NCBI RefSeq assembly: GCF_026212465.1
Contig: NC_080056.1
Span: 20,862,509 to 20,926,508, forward strand
From: Amaranthus tricolor
Lineage: Eukaryota > Streptophyta > Magnoliopsida > Caryophyllales > Amaranthaceae
Length of the DNA stretch: 64,000 nucleotides
Direction of reading: 5' to 3'
In this document: positions 11,540 to 22,741 of the stretch, piece by piece
Numbering within the stretch: position 1 is the stretch's first letter
Layout: every line of letters starts with the position of its first letter
Program-made: the position numbers and the translations under genes
The notes under the pieces: model-generated
Seen by the model: the letters and a program-made list of their open reading frames with translations, nothing else
The model's database searches: none
What the model was told of the DNA's origin: nothing

Positions 11540-13962
11540 AATGCTAAGAAAAAAAAGAAGTATTATTTGCTGGTAGAAGGAATCTTGGAAGCAGGAGGAG
11601 TAGAGCTACTACCTCTAGGGTAGTTTTCTTCTTATATTGAGCCCTTAATATTGCAATATAGGGCAATGCGAGTAGCTGGAGTAAAGTGAGGTTCAATCTT
11701 AGACCAATCCAAGTCTGGATAAGTAGTATATACTGCATTCATCGCATATCAGATCGAAGCCTCCTTGGTATTGGCTCTATCGACAACAAGATTAGTTTCA
11801 AACTAAGCCTTAAAGTAGGCAGCAACTTTCAATCTCTCCTTAGTCTTAGCCCTAATTTTCTCAGTTTCCAGCTTGGCAACGGTTGCCTCTAGACTCCTTA
11901 CTTGAGCATGAATCTCCTCCTTGCTTTCCTCCATAGCGTTAATCACTCCTCGTGAGTTTTAACAAGAATTTTGGATTCTGATAGTTGAGACCTAAGATTC
12001 AAAATTTCACAATCCTTCTTGGCAGAAGCTTCCTCAATAGTAGATAAAGTATCTTGAACCCGCTTCAAATCTCTTTGAAGGTGGCCAGATGCTTCAACGT
12101 CCTTTGCAATAGTAGACTGCTGCTTAAGAATATAGTTGGATTTAGATAAAGTCTCAGCCTACAGCTCTTTACTTTTTTCCTTGACTTCATTAATTGTTTC
12201 ATTAGCCTTAGCCAACCCAATATCAAGCACGAGAATCCTAGACTCTTTGGCTGCAATGAACTCAACCTGGAAGTTAAGCTCCACCTCCAAAAATTTAGTC
12301 ATACCCCTTAAATTATTAATTTTAGCTTGTTAGGTGCTCATCTCAGATTCCAAAAATCGGTTCCTACTTTTCAGATTCCCGAGTTCAACAGTGTAGGAGG
12401 TTGATTCTGTCTCCAAAGTTTGATTTCTGGACCTGAGATTTTCTACTTAAGCCTGAAATGTGTTGATTTCCATCTATTGAGCTTGAACTCTCTTGCGGAA
12501 ATTCTGAACATCAGAATGATATGTTCTCCTCACTAGAGAACGTAGATCTAGAAATCTAGAAGTAACCAACTAGATAAAAGCGAAGAAGCAAGGTTAAGCT
12601 AGAAAAACAAGATAATTAAGATAAAGAAAGTATGGATGATAAATTTGAAGAAATGACCTCATCAAAATCTATCCACAGATGCCATTAGGTCAATTGACCC
12701 AGTTTGCTGGGAGGATAATCACTTCGTCTACCTTTTGTCCGATAAAAAAAGGTTCCTCTGATTGTGGGCCCTATTCTGCCCGTTTGCCCTTGTTTTGGTT
12801 CCTTATAAAGAAGAAATATCCTTATGATATGCAACAAAAGGAAGAAAGGAGGAAAGGAAAAGTTAATAATAAGTTTAAAATTATCCTCAACTGGATTATT
12901 AGAGCAGTGCTGGGATCCTCACCCATTAAGTATTAATGGGAGCGTTGCTAGCTGGAACTTATGAGTGGATGTCTCATCAACAATGCCTTAGACCTCAATG
13001 GTTGGAACATTGGGTTGTTTAGTATCACCCTCAACTTCAGTAGTAAGGATGATTGCTTGCTCTGCTTGTTCAGGGACATCCTCAGTCTCATGGACTGGGA
13101 TAGAAGAAGGTTCCACAGCTTCAGATGCTGGGATAATTATTTGTTTAGCCACAAGAGAAAGAGATTAAGCTAGAACATCTTCCTCCTGAATAGTTTCTTT
13201 TACAGTTATGGGCATAGAAGAAACTGGGAGATCAGCAGTAACAAAAGTGAAAAATAATACAATATCAGTTTGGGAATTTATCTATATAAAGAAACAATAA
13301 AATAAAGAGTAAACAAGGCAAGTTTGTGTTACATGAATCTCCCTCCTAGAGATATTTCCCTACATTATCATCAGTGGGGACTGAGAAAATGTTAGAATAA
13401 TCAGAAGAAGCTGGTGAAGATAAGCAGCCAGTATCTTCAACCTCTACCTGAATCCCAATTGGAGTCTCAGGTTGTGCTTCAGTCTCTTCAACTACCTCTG
13501 CCTGAGTGGCCTCCATAACAGCTAGCGAATTAGTAGCAGATCTGGGAGCAGGCTAAAAAACAATAGCTGAAAAATGCATATTGATCGTGGAAAAAGTTAG
13601 AAGTCTGGGATAAAAGGAAAAATTAACAAATAAACCCCAAACCTACAAAAATTAATAATAATCACCTATAGAAGGGTCGTGATAGCTCCAGGAGAGGGGT
13701 GCAGGATTTAAGTCTTCGTCTGGAAGTAACACAACAACCTGTGAGCTCCCGTGTGGACAATAAGCACAAGGAGTAGCCAAAACAGGCAGATCTTCTTTGG
13801 AATTGAAACCTTTGAAGGTCCTGCTTTTGAAGAGCCAGCAACAATAGCGCTGCTAGCCTTTTGCTTTTCTGGATCCATCCATAGTGGATGGATCCAAATC
13901 TTGAAAACTTGTCAAATGAGGGTCAACCTAGTCAACAGGATCCTTATAGTCCTTCTTGGCTT
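11540..13962 (-). pseudogene. Decayed antisense coiled-coil ORF downstream of gypsy pol
   Basis: Read on the minus strand, long open stretches separated by single stops and frameshifts give protein-like text. About 13820-13650 reads acidic and Pro-containing (DEDLNPAPLSWSYHDP). 13560-13380 is Glu/Thr/Pro-rich (EATQAEVVEETEAQPETP). 12330-11880 is a long heptad-like Lys/Glu/Leu region (AKANETINEVKEKSKEL; RSLEATVAKLETEKI). 11760-11560 holds YTTYPDLDWSKIEPHFTP and a Ser/Pro end. Predicted role: unknown extra ORF of a Tat element, several of which carry one in antisense here (established for that lineage). A host gene fragment is the alternative. The C-terminal 'YPDLDWSKIEPHFTP' is reminiscent of 'WPNLEDFIRFTP' in the gene ending at 47602. 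Confidence 0.55.
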
Positions 13963-13984
13963 GGGGGGGGGGGGGGGGGGGGGG
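13963..13984. repeat. 22-bp G homopolymer
   Basis: An uninterrupted run of 22 G. Its exact length is doubtful in any assembly. Confidence 0.9.
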
Positions 13985-14098
13985 AAGAGGTCTCTACCCA
14001 GTCCTCAAGTACAAGGAGTTATTTTCTGCACAACTATCACCCCTTGTCCATTTTGCAAGTTCACTAGGGCGATGGGGATCATAATACAAGGCAGCAAC

Positions 14099-14113
14099 TA
14101 GGCATGGCCACGG
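14099..14113 (+). repeat. hAT left terminal inverted repeat
   Basis: TAGGCATGGCCACGG, an exact complement of 17720-17734, preceded by GCAGCAAC. Confidence 0.95.
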
Positions 14114-14415
14114 GGCGGGTTACCCGGAACTGAACCGGTCCCGAACCGCTTGAAACCGGATCCGAAACTGAAACCGTTTGCGACAGGTTCCGAACCGCCC
14201 CGAACCGCGAAACCGTGAAACCGCCTTGAAAAAGTTGCCGGAACCGTGAAACCGCCGGAAAAAATCGTCGTGAACCGGGAAAAAAAACCGCGAATTGGAA
14301 CCGGAACCGGTCCGGGAGAACCGGTACAGCGGTTCCAGAGAACCGGAACCGGAACTGGGACCGGTCCGGGTGAACCGGCTCAACGGTTCCATGGAACCGG
14401 AACCGGTCAAACTAG
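14114..14415. repeat. Left subterminal GGAACCG array of the hAT element
   Basis: Dozens of overlapping GAACCG / GGAACCGG words, mostly in one orientation with some CGGTTCC. hAT transposases bind short subterminal repeats, so these are the likely binding sites (inference). Confidence 0.75.
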
Positions 14416-14453
14416 CCGTTTTATTACCGTTTTCTAGCCGTTGGAATTTCCCC

Positions 14454-14460
14454 TATAAAT
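14454..14460 (+). promoter_or_regulatory. TATA box of the hAT transposase gene
   Basis: TATAAAT about 210 bp before the first ATG at 14668, followed by a pyrimidine-rich leader. Confidence 0.6.
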
Positions 14461-14667
14461 ACTCATCACTTTCAATCATTTTCATTCACAACTCATCTCT
14501 TCTCCTACTCTCTCTACTTACTCTCTCTACTTAATTCTTTAATTACGCAATTATTCTCTTAATTACATAATTAGTGTTTTAATTATTTCTTAATTTAGTT
14601 AATTACATAATAATAATTTATTTATTTCTTAATTCTATATTTCTATTATTACTTCAAATTATCAATC

Positions 14668-17183
14668 ATGTCTTCATTTTTGAAAAAAGCCACAAAAAAG
14701 TTACTAAAGTGGCAAAATCATTGGGAGGTTCTAGTTTGTCCAAAAGAAAGGCCACTTCTACTCCGTCGGTATCAACAACACCTTCCATTAGTAATTATAA
14801 TTATGAACATAATTATCCGGAAGGGTACGACCCGGAGTTACATAATTATGCAGAAGAAATGGAAAGAGAAATACAAATTGATGAAGAAGAAGAACAAGAA
14901 GAGGAACCAACGACCCCAATTGGGATACATATATCTCGACAGTCATCAACAAGGTCACATGAAGAACAAGGAGAACAACAACAACAAAGACAAGCTCGTG
15001 GTAAACGAGTCAATTTCCAAACTATCGGTTAGTTTTATAATTTTATTCTTCAAATTAATTAAACTTTAAATTATTTATTTATTTAATTATAGTTTTATAA
15101 TTTTAAATTATTTATTTAGATGAAGATGAACCAGTAAGACAACCTTTTCCGGCAATGCCACCTCCTAGTGGTAGAGCTGTTTCACATGTGTGGTCGTATT
15201 TCACAAAAGAACCAACCGAGAATCCAGATGTTTTCTTATGCACTTGTCAAATTTGTGAAAGTCAAGGAGTAAAGCCCTTAGTTTCATACAGTTTCGCCAG
15301 AGGTAAATACTTTTTAAGTTTTTTATACATACTGACATACATAATACATTGATACATCATATATTCATATTTTATAAACATTTATTTATTGTGTTTTGTG
15401 AATACGTGTTAGGTGGTGGTACGGGATCTTTTAACAAACATTTGGCAAAGAAGCATGGAATCACAAAAGAAACTCATGCAGCAAGCGGGAGCGGGACCAC
15501 AAGTGGAAGCCGACAGACACAATGGGACATTCCCATCACAGGTATGCCTTTTAGATACAATCGTAATGACATGATTGATGAATTTTCTAGGTATGTAATT
15601 TGTGATGAATTGCCTTTTAACCACGGTGAAAGTAGGGCATACGAGCGTCTCAATAGAAAAACTTTGCAACCACAATATAGAGCAATCCCTAGGAGCACTC
15701 TTAAAAGACGCACATTTAGAACCTTATATGTGTGTAACAGCACACTGGATAGATCGAAATTGGATTATGCAAAAAAGAATAATTGCTTTTGAGACAATGC
15801 CAGAAAGACATACCGGTGAAAACATAAAATATAGATTAGTAGAGATATGTAGAGAATGGAACTTATTAGATAAAATATTTTGTTGTTCAACTGATAATGC
15901 GACCGCGAACATTAAATGTATAGAACTTTTGTTTAACGAACCTGCTTTTAGTTTAATCCTTGGGGGTAGCTTATTACACATACGTTGTTGTGCGCATATA
16001 ATTAACTTATCTTGCCAAGCAGGCATAAAACAATTAAGTGATTTATTAGAACCAATTAGGGATATAGTGAAATGGCTTAGGATCGGAAAGATAAAAAGAC
16101 GATATAAACAATTATGTGACCAATACCAACTTAAAAAAGTGTATTGGTCATTAGATACTCCTACACGTTGGGGCTCAACCAACGATTTATTAAGAAAGGC
16201 GATTGTTTATCGCCCAGTAATAACACAACTATATAGTGAGTGTACAGATAGTTTCATAGCTGATGACACTTGGGAATTAGCTATAGGTGTACATAACATA
16301 TTAGAAGCGTATGACCACGCGACTAAGATTTTTTCTTATGTTTATGAACCCAACGTTCACTTAGTAATAAGTGAATGTATTACTATTTTTTATCATCTCC
16401 TTAAATATACACATGAAGATACTAACCCAAAATGGAGGCCGATTCTTGCAGATATGATGGAAAAATGGCAAGCATATTTTACCGATTTTCCTTATATTTA
16501 TGGAATCGCCCGTCTACTGAGGTCCTTACTAAAGTAATAGGATTTTATTACCAATCGTTAGATCGCCCGTCTACTGATGTACATAATTATGTAGGAACAT
16601 GTAAAAAATATTTAGCAGAACTCTATGATTTTTACGCTAGTGTATATAACCCGAAACGCGATATGTCTAGGCGTGCTAGCGTTTCGGCACGTCCCTCTTA
16701 CTATAATTCGTAATAGCTAACATAATGACTCAAGATGATAGTTTTGTAGGATCATCTTCTTCTTCCTTGACCTCATATTTAGAACTAGATAGTTATCTTA
16801 AACACCACTTTGAAATAGACCAAAGTATCTATGATATTTTGGAGTGGTGGAAAGAAAAATCTGTTAAATTTCCCATTTTATCGAGAATTGCAAAGGATAT
16901 CCTTGCAATTCCCGCGTCAACAATTGCGTCGGAGTCTGCTTTTAGTGCAGGTAGAAGAGTTTTGGACGAAAAGCGATCTCGTCTTGCTCCACATAGTATT
17001 CAAATATGTGTTTGCAAGAAAGATTGGGATCAAGCGGAGATTCGAACACAAGGACTAAGGAATGATGATGATCAAGACGACGATGATGATCCATGGATGA
17101 TGATGGATACATCTGCATCATCGTCAGGAGGAGAGTCAGCGGAAGCATCTAATCAACCACATGATGATGACGAAGACGAATAG
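14668..17183 (+). pseudogene. hAT transposase (BED finger, RNase-H fold, dimerisation domain), disrupted
   Basis: Cut-and-paste transposase. The first ATG is at 14668, with a one-base shift about 35 bp later; the frame from 14709 continues to a donor at 15028. Introns fit 15028-15119 and 15303-15412, both GT-AG and in phase. The BED finger is split by the second intron (HVWSYFTKE, CTCQICES; NKHLAKKHG). The conserved LQPQYRAIPRSTLKRRT follows, then a frame change near 15725 and an apparent loss of about 40-50 residues before CVTAHWIDRNWIMQKR. The part to 16537 (STDNATANI, CCAHIINL) is intact; a stop and shift at 16537 involves the repeated CGCCCGTCTACTGA. The C-terminal dimerisation block is at 16790-17010 (IASESAFSAGRRVLDEKRSR) and the frame ends acidic at 17183. 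Lesions make it inactive; close relatives are RICESLEEPER-type proteins. Confidence 0.88.
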
Positions 17184-17719
17184 GATCAATCCGACAAACG
17201 ACAACGTTAAATCAACATTCAACAACTATAAATAAAAGGTATGACAAAGAACTACGTGGGCTTTGATTCTTTCGGGATACGTAGGCAGCTTAGTATTCAT
17301 TTGGGTACTAGGTTCAAGTCCATTTTCTCCCTCTTTTTTTATTAATCATCTTTATCGACATTATCATTGATTCGTTTCTTATTAATTTATTTTTTTCATT
17401 CTTTTTAGCAAATATTTCAATAACGATGACAACTTGACATGCAATGAATTTCGCTAATAATCAAGTAATCATCAAAGGTACGTCCGCGATATTATAGTAT
17501 TTTTTTATTATATAAATATTTAAAGAAAAAATAAAAATGGAACCGATGGTCCGACCCGCCTGTCCCGTGAGTTGGAACCGCCGGAACCGCCTCATGAATC
17601 GCCAAGGAACCGTTTGGAACCGCCCGGAACCGGAACCGTTCGCGACAGGTTCCAAATGGAACCGGAACCGGGTGGAACCGGAACCGGATGGAACCGGAAC
17701 GGAACCGGACCAACCCGGA
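17184..17719. repeat. hAT 3' untranslated region and right subterminal array
   Basis: After the transposase stop comes about 350 bp of AT-rich 3' sequence. A GGAACC/GAACCG array follows at 17537-17719, like the left one. No gene is seen. Confidence 0.7.
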
Positions 17720-17734
17720 CCGTGGCCATGCCTA
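17720..17734 (-). repeat. hAT right terminal inverted repeat
   Basis: CCGTGGCCATGCCTA followed by the GCAGCAAC duplication at 17735-17742. Confidence 0.95.
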
Positions 17735-17742
17735 GCAGCAAC

Positions 17743-18089
17743 TCTACACTACAAATAATCGAAAAAATACAGGGGTACGAAAGATAAAGTGCAAAAACAT
17801 AGGGATACCGTGGAAATTACATTGAATCCACGTAATTGATTTTTGTTGAGGTTGCACTATTCATTCTCAAAAGTTTAACTAAAAAAACTTTGCATTGAGA
17901 TCACTCTATATGGATTTTTCATGTGAGGACTTGAATCAAAAATTAGAGCAAACCTTAAGGAGTGTGGCGAGTATCATAAGAATCGATCTTCTATAGGAAG
18001 GGTCCATATCTATTATTTCTCCTTAAGCCTACAAAATATCAGGAACGACATTGTATATAAACATATATAGACGTCTCAGCAATAGCATG
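17743..18089. other. Flank between hAT and Sirevirus A2
   Basis: Old sequence continuous with the DNA left of the hAT element; nothing was recognised. It ends in GCATG (18085-18089), the left target copy of A2. Confidence 0.5.
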
Positions 18090-19602
18090 TGTAGACTGAT
18101 TTAGAGATGGGAATAGCAACAGGGGGGGTTGAATTGTTGTTGTTACGAGTTTAAACGTTTTTTCCCTGTTTTTCCGGAATTGAATAAAATAAAATAAAGC
18201 ATAAACTTAGAGCAAAATAATGAAAGAGACAACACGATTTTTACGTCGAAACCTTCTACGCCTAAATAAAAGGAAAAACCACGACCCCACGGGACTTCTA
18301 AATTCTCCGCTATGTTTAAGGCAACTCGTTACAATTACATTAAACACCTTACTTCACTCGAAGCGCATCAACTAGGCCAATTTCTCTCTCCAATTGCTTC
18401 ACTCAAAGCAACTCTCTTAGCTTCACTAAAAGCTAAACTCTTCACAAGCTTCACTCGAAGCTATCTAATCCCCCTTAGACTCACCCAAGTCTAATTACAA
18501 ATATCACTCAAAAACCCTTACAAAAAGGATAAAATTCTCTAAAATAAAATCAATGAGTTCCACAAGAAAATATTGGAAGTTGATTGGCAATTTTTAAAAC
18601 AAAATATTTCTTGTAGATTTCCAAAAATAATCGTATAAAATAACTAAGCTCATACGTTGGCATATGTTTAGGAACAGCCGAATAGATCTCTATTTATAAA
18701 GCCAATTTCCCCAATAAAAAGGAAGTAACCAACCATTATTCCCTTATCCCAAATAATAAAGAGAATAATGTGGATCTTAAAAGCCAAGGGCATCCTACGG
18801 TTGATATCTAAAAATAGGTATTTATCTTGACAAATTCAAGTCCACGGTTATCCTAATAATAACCGTTGTTCCCTTATACTAACAATAGGCAGATCAGATT
18901 CCGTTCCTTTACTAATAATAGCAGCAGTTTCCATATACTAAAATTAGTTGCAATTCCCTTTTTCCAATAATAATCACGGGTACTTAGACTAATTTTAGGC
19001 ACGGTTATGCTTTGCTATTAATAGGGACGGTTGCCTATTATCAAATACTAGGGATGGTTATCTATTTACTAAAATTAAGGGACGGTTATTCTAACCATAG
19101 CTAAGGCTTCCTTAATATCAGCTGTTGTTCCTATATTTAGTCAATCTAATTATTCACTAAATATAGACCCTAAAATAAAGGCTTACAAACATGTTAGATA
19201 TTTTTGGAAAATACTTTGCCAATTAACTCAATAATTAATTAATGCAAAAAATTAACTTTAATTAATACATCAACTAAAAATAATAATTAGAAAATAATAA
19301 TCAGAATTTTCAGTGGACGTATTAAGCTGACTCCAGGCCAAGAACAGTGCGCTGTCTCCATTTTTTAGTTTTGTTAGAACATCCAACTTGGGAACAGTAG
19401 ACTTCTGTCTCCACTTTAACATCCTAAGCGATATACTCTTCTAACATCTTTTGGATCCTTTTGACACGTATATTTCCATAGACTAAGTCATAGGTACTAT
19501 CAACGATCATAATCACGACCGGATATTGACCTGCACACAATCTCTAAAAACATATTCGTTTAAATAAAGTGTAGTCATCATCAAAACTCAAGAGGTCCAA
19601 CA
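18090..19602 (-). repeat. 3' LTR of Sirevirus A2
   Basis: On the plus strand it runs TGTAGACTGA...GTCCAACA, 1513 bp. Its TATAAATA box (minus, near 18694) matches that of A1. Confidence 0.95.
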
Positions 19603-19617
19603 AATTCTCCCTTTTTG
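19603..19617 (-). promoter_or_regulatory. Polypurine tract of A2
   Basis: CAAAAAGGGAGAATT on the minus strand directly abuts the 3' LTR. Confidence 0.85.
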
Positions 19618-20542
19618 ATGATGATAAACTTTTAAACAAACTTAAACAAAAATAAAGTAAAACCAATATTATAGAGCATGCCAAAGATTAAAGCTACTCT
19701 ATATAACTTAATAAATCAATTCATCACAATATAATTTATCAAGTATATATTAAAGCAAATTACTTTATTAATTAGAATTATTTAAAGTATCTTAAGCATA
19801 CTCAAAGCATTAAAAGTAGTTTATTACTTATGACTTTAAATAAATCTAAACATAACAAAACTTACAAAAATCCTTATTCCTAGCATAAACAGAACATTTT
19901 CATATTACTGCATATCATAGCATTCAGATAATAAACATCAGAGCATAAATAATCAAAATGATAATACAAATTAATATCAGAGCAAACATCTAACAGCAAC
20001 TTACTGACTTCTTAACTAATTCATAACCAAGCTTATTCAGACTGATCAGAGCTTAACTTATAGAACATATCATACCAGATATTCATTACTCATCAAAGCA
20101 TATATGTTATTCAGATCAGAGCATATATTATTAGAGCATAACATTCAGATTTAGAGCATAGCCACAATCCTAATGTAAAACAATAGATACTAATATAAAC
20201 CAAGCATACTCAAACATCCTTTAAGTTTGTGCCAAATATTCCCGCTTTTGACATCAATCAAAAAGAAATAGAACAATCAATCCACAGCATTAATCATATA
20301 GATATTGTCAAAGATAGAATCAAGATGCAGTGATGAAAAGTAAGTACTAAGAGATGCAAGCACGATAAGCAATGATAAATCTTCACTGACAGTGATTAGC
20401 ATAAAAGAAAATAAGAAGTGCATCAAAATATAAATTACAAATAGTGTACCCCAAATGGTACAATTGAAAGACATAAGAACAATAATGTTTGTATAGTTGA
20501 TGGTTAGAACAATTAAAACATTAAAATCATTAGGAGAAGGAA
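19618..20542 (-). other. 3' untranslated spacer of A2
   Basis: Non-coding, AT-rich, aligned with 3220-4078 of A1. A mutated second polypurine tract lies at 20238-20250 (AAAAGCGGGAATA on the minus strand; A1 has an unbroken G run there). Confidence 0.6.
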
Positions 20543-22202
20543 TCAAGGTGCAGGCGCTTCTTCATCAACGCATTCGGTATCCACCTCAAATGTATCAAGT
20601 TTAGCACCTAAACGGGCTTCCATCTGGGTCATTTGTTCAGCAAGTGAGGCTAAGGAGACACGAATCTCATCTTGAAAAGCAAAGAAACGGGACTGCAAGT
20701 CATTAAGCTTCTGGAGAATGGAAAATAGAGGGGCTGTGGGAACTGTAGTGTGATCAAAGCCTTGGTTTGGTGAGGTATGAGTGGGAATTAGTGGCAGTGA
20801 AGATGATATAGGTGATGGTGGTGGTGATGGGAAATGATGGGATGATGGTGTGGTTAGCCTTGGTTCAGCCGTTTTATGAGATGTAGAATCATCATCAAGA
20901 ATTACAACAGGTCTTTCCCTTTGGAAGCAAGCCTTCTACTCTTCCTTGGTGTTGAGCCAGGCTGCTTCTTATCAGGCACAGAGACCTCCTCATTACTGAC
21001 ACCAATATCCTCTTTATCCTTCTCCACAGCTTTATTTTCTTTCATAACTTCCCTTAACTTGTTACTTCCTTATGTTCCCTTTCAGAGCATCCTTCTACGT
21101 TACCAGTGGCAGAGGGAACAGGCTCTTGTTCCTCCTTCTCAGACACTTCCACCTCCTGATCTTTCTTTTCTTCATCTGTTTTATTAGTTTACTCTTTGTC
21201 GTCAGAATGGACATCAATCTGTTCAGTAACATCCTCTAGGATCCCATTTTCATTTAATTTCAAGTGCAAGTTATTTAAACACTTAGCACCTATTGTGTTG
21301 TTAGGACCCATAGGGAAGTTTAAACCTTCAAGAGGAACACCAAATTTTCTAAAAACCCAAGACAACAAACCTCCATATCCTACCATACATTTCTTAGCAA
21401 TACAATCACTCAAGTGGGATATCATCAAAGAAGGAAAGTTAATTTTAATGTTGTTGGCCATACAGTAAATTAAAGTAGCATCTCGTAGGTTTACTTCACT
21501 ACGCTTGGAAATACGCGGTAAAATAAATCTACGTGCTATGTTGTATAGCAACTTGTGCAAGGGAAGTACGTTATGGCTAACTTTTCCTCTTTTTTCATTT
21601 ATTCCTAAGAATTTCCACACATTCTTCTTATCAATACCTGAAAAAACTATTTTAGACCCAACATAGTACACATCAAAACCAGTGTCCGGCACTCCAAGCC
21701 ACTCACCCAGCATCAAACTAGTTAACTCGATCTTTACCTCCTTGACTTTACTAGTACAAACACCATTATCAATTGAGAAATTTGAAATAAACTCACACAT
21801 CAAATCTGGGTATATAGGATTACAACAATATTCAGCCATAAGTGATTCCCAGTATTGATTTTGCAAAATGGCGTGAAGTTGAGGAAAGAAAGTGGATTCA
21901 TACTAGTGTTTGTCCAGACCAAAATCTACGGTCATTTCTTTTAATATCTCTTCTAAGCTGTTAGGAACAACAATCTTTGCCCTCTTGGCTGATTTTGATA
22001 GTGATTTGTTCATGGTAGAGTCAATGGGTCTTTTGCTACCCACATGCATCTTTGATACACTAGGTGTACTCGGTTGTTCTTGAGACGGTGGCTCAGGTGC
22101 TGCAATCTGTGGCGATGGATGGACCACCTTGAGTGGTTTAGGTTGTGTGACTTTAGGTGTCTTGTTGGATCTTTTGCTAGATGATGATTTTGGTGATTTC
22201 AT
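20543..22202 (-). pseudogene. Third ORF of Sirevirus A2
   Basis: Homologue of 1645-3219. The ATG at 22202 opens a basic Lys/Ser/Pro stretch (KSSSSKRSNKTPK; SLSKSAKRAKIVV). A stop interrupts it at about 21903, and the conserved block follows at 21866-21189 in the same frame (GEWLGVP, LYNIARRFILPR, LRDATLIYCMANNIKINF). Another stop at 21189-21191 and a frameshift near 21060 precede the acidic tract. Further down the frame shows a basic patch, a His/Pro-rich part and the end (SLAEQMTQMEARLGAKLDT) to a TGA at 20543-20545. The architecture and end agree with A1, so the protein of the ancestor was near 525 residues. No membrane segment is seen. Confidence 0.75.
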
Positions 22203-22741
22203 GGTTGATTCAGTGACTTGGAGAAGAGGAAACAATAGGGAATTTGAGAGATTTTTGGTTTGAAGATTGTTGGTTTGGAATGATGAAGTATTATGGTGTG
22301 ACGTGAGGGAGTGCGTGTATTAATTGTGAGGGGAGGGATACAAAGGGGTTACAATACACTTTATTTAATTTATGAAAGGAAAGTTAAGCCTGTGTACAAA
22401 ATGTATGAAAGGAAAGTTAATAACGGTTTTACGAAGCGTTATGATGATCTGACTCCCACTTTTTAAATAAAATTGCGTTAACCATCTATTTAAGAGAAAT
22501 TGTTGGGATATAAGAATATAAAAATTGAAATATTTTATATGAATATGAAATAAATAGAAAATTTATGCTTCTTTTGTTTGATCAATTTAATCATGCAAAC
22601 ATGAGAGCATTCACAGCATATACTTTTAAGTAACTACGTATTTGATCCTTTCAATAATTGATTTTTTAATCAAGATTTTTGTGGATGATTTGACCTTTTC
22701 AATTTTCATTGTGCCTTTGAGGATCATGCTTGTCACATACT
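22203..22741 (-). other. Spacer between pol and third ORF (A2)
   Basis: Aligns with 1150-1644 of A1 and holds no recognisable gene. Confidence 0.5.

Larger units (their letters stand above)
5526..13962 (+). mobile_element. Degenerate Tat-like Ty3/gypsy retrotransposon, LTRs not found
   Basis: Plus-strand gag, protease, reverse transcriptase, RNase H and integrase follow in gypsy order (5569-about 10830), all with many stops and frameshifts. The RT approach (ANMPG, VVTHKLNV, PEWLANVVLVKK) and active site YVDDSVVKSK are of the type seen in the Tat/Ogre/Retand branch. That branch often carries an extra ORF between integrase and the 3' LTR, here matched by the antisense frame at 11540-13962. No LTR was recognised: the left one is cut off by Sirevirus A1 and the right one may lie beyond the hAT and A2 insertions. 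Both ends given are therefore approximate. Confidence 0.72.
14099..17734 (+). mobile_element. hAT DNA transposon, full-length ends, damaged transposase
   Basis: The ends are perfect 15-bp inverted repeats, TAGGCATGGCCACGG at 14099-14113 and its complement at 17720-17734. They are flanked by the identical 8-bp duplication GCAGCAAC at 14091-14098 and 17735-17742. An 8-bp duplication with TAG...CTA ends is diagnostic of hAT. Inside are GGAACCGG-rich subterminal arrays, a TATA box and a transposase gene with BED finger and hAT dimerisation domain. It sits just upstream (minus sense) of the antisense ORF of the Tat-like element, splitting that DNA. Confidence 0.95.

Noticed and set aside
14120..14534. 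Several open frames on both strands in the hAT left end and, likewise, 17461-17787
   Set aside because: They translate the GGAACCG array into low-complexity repeats; not genes.
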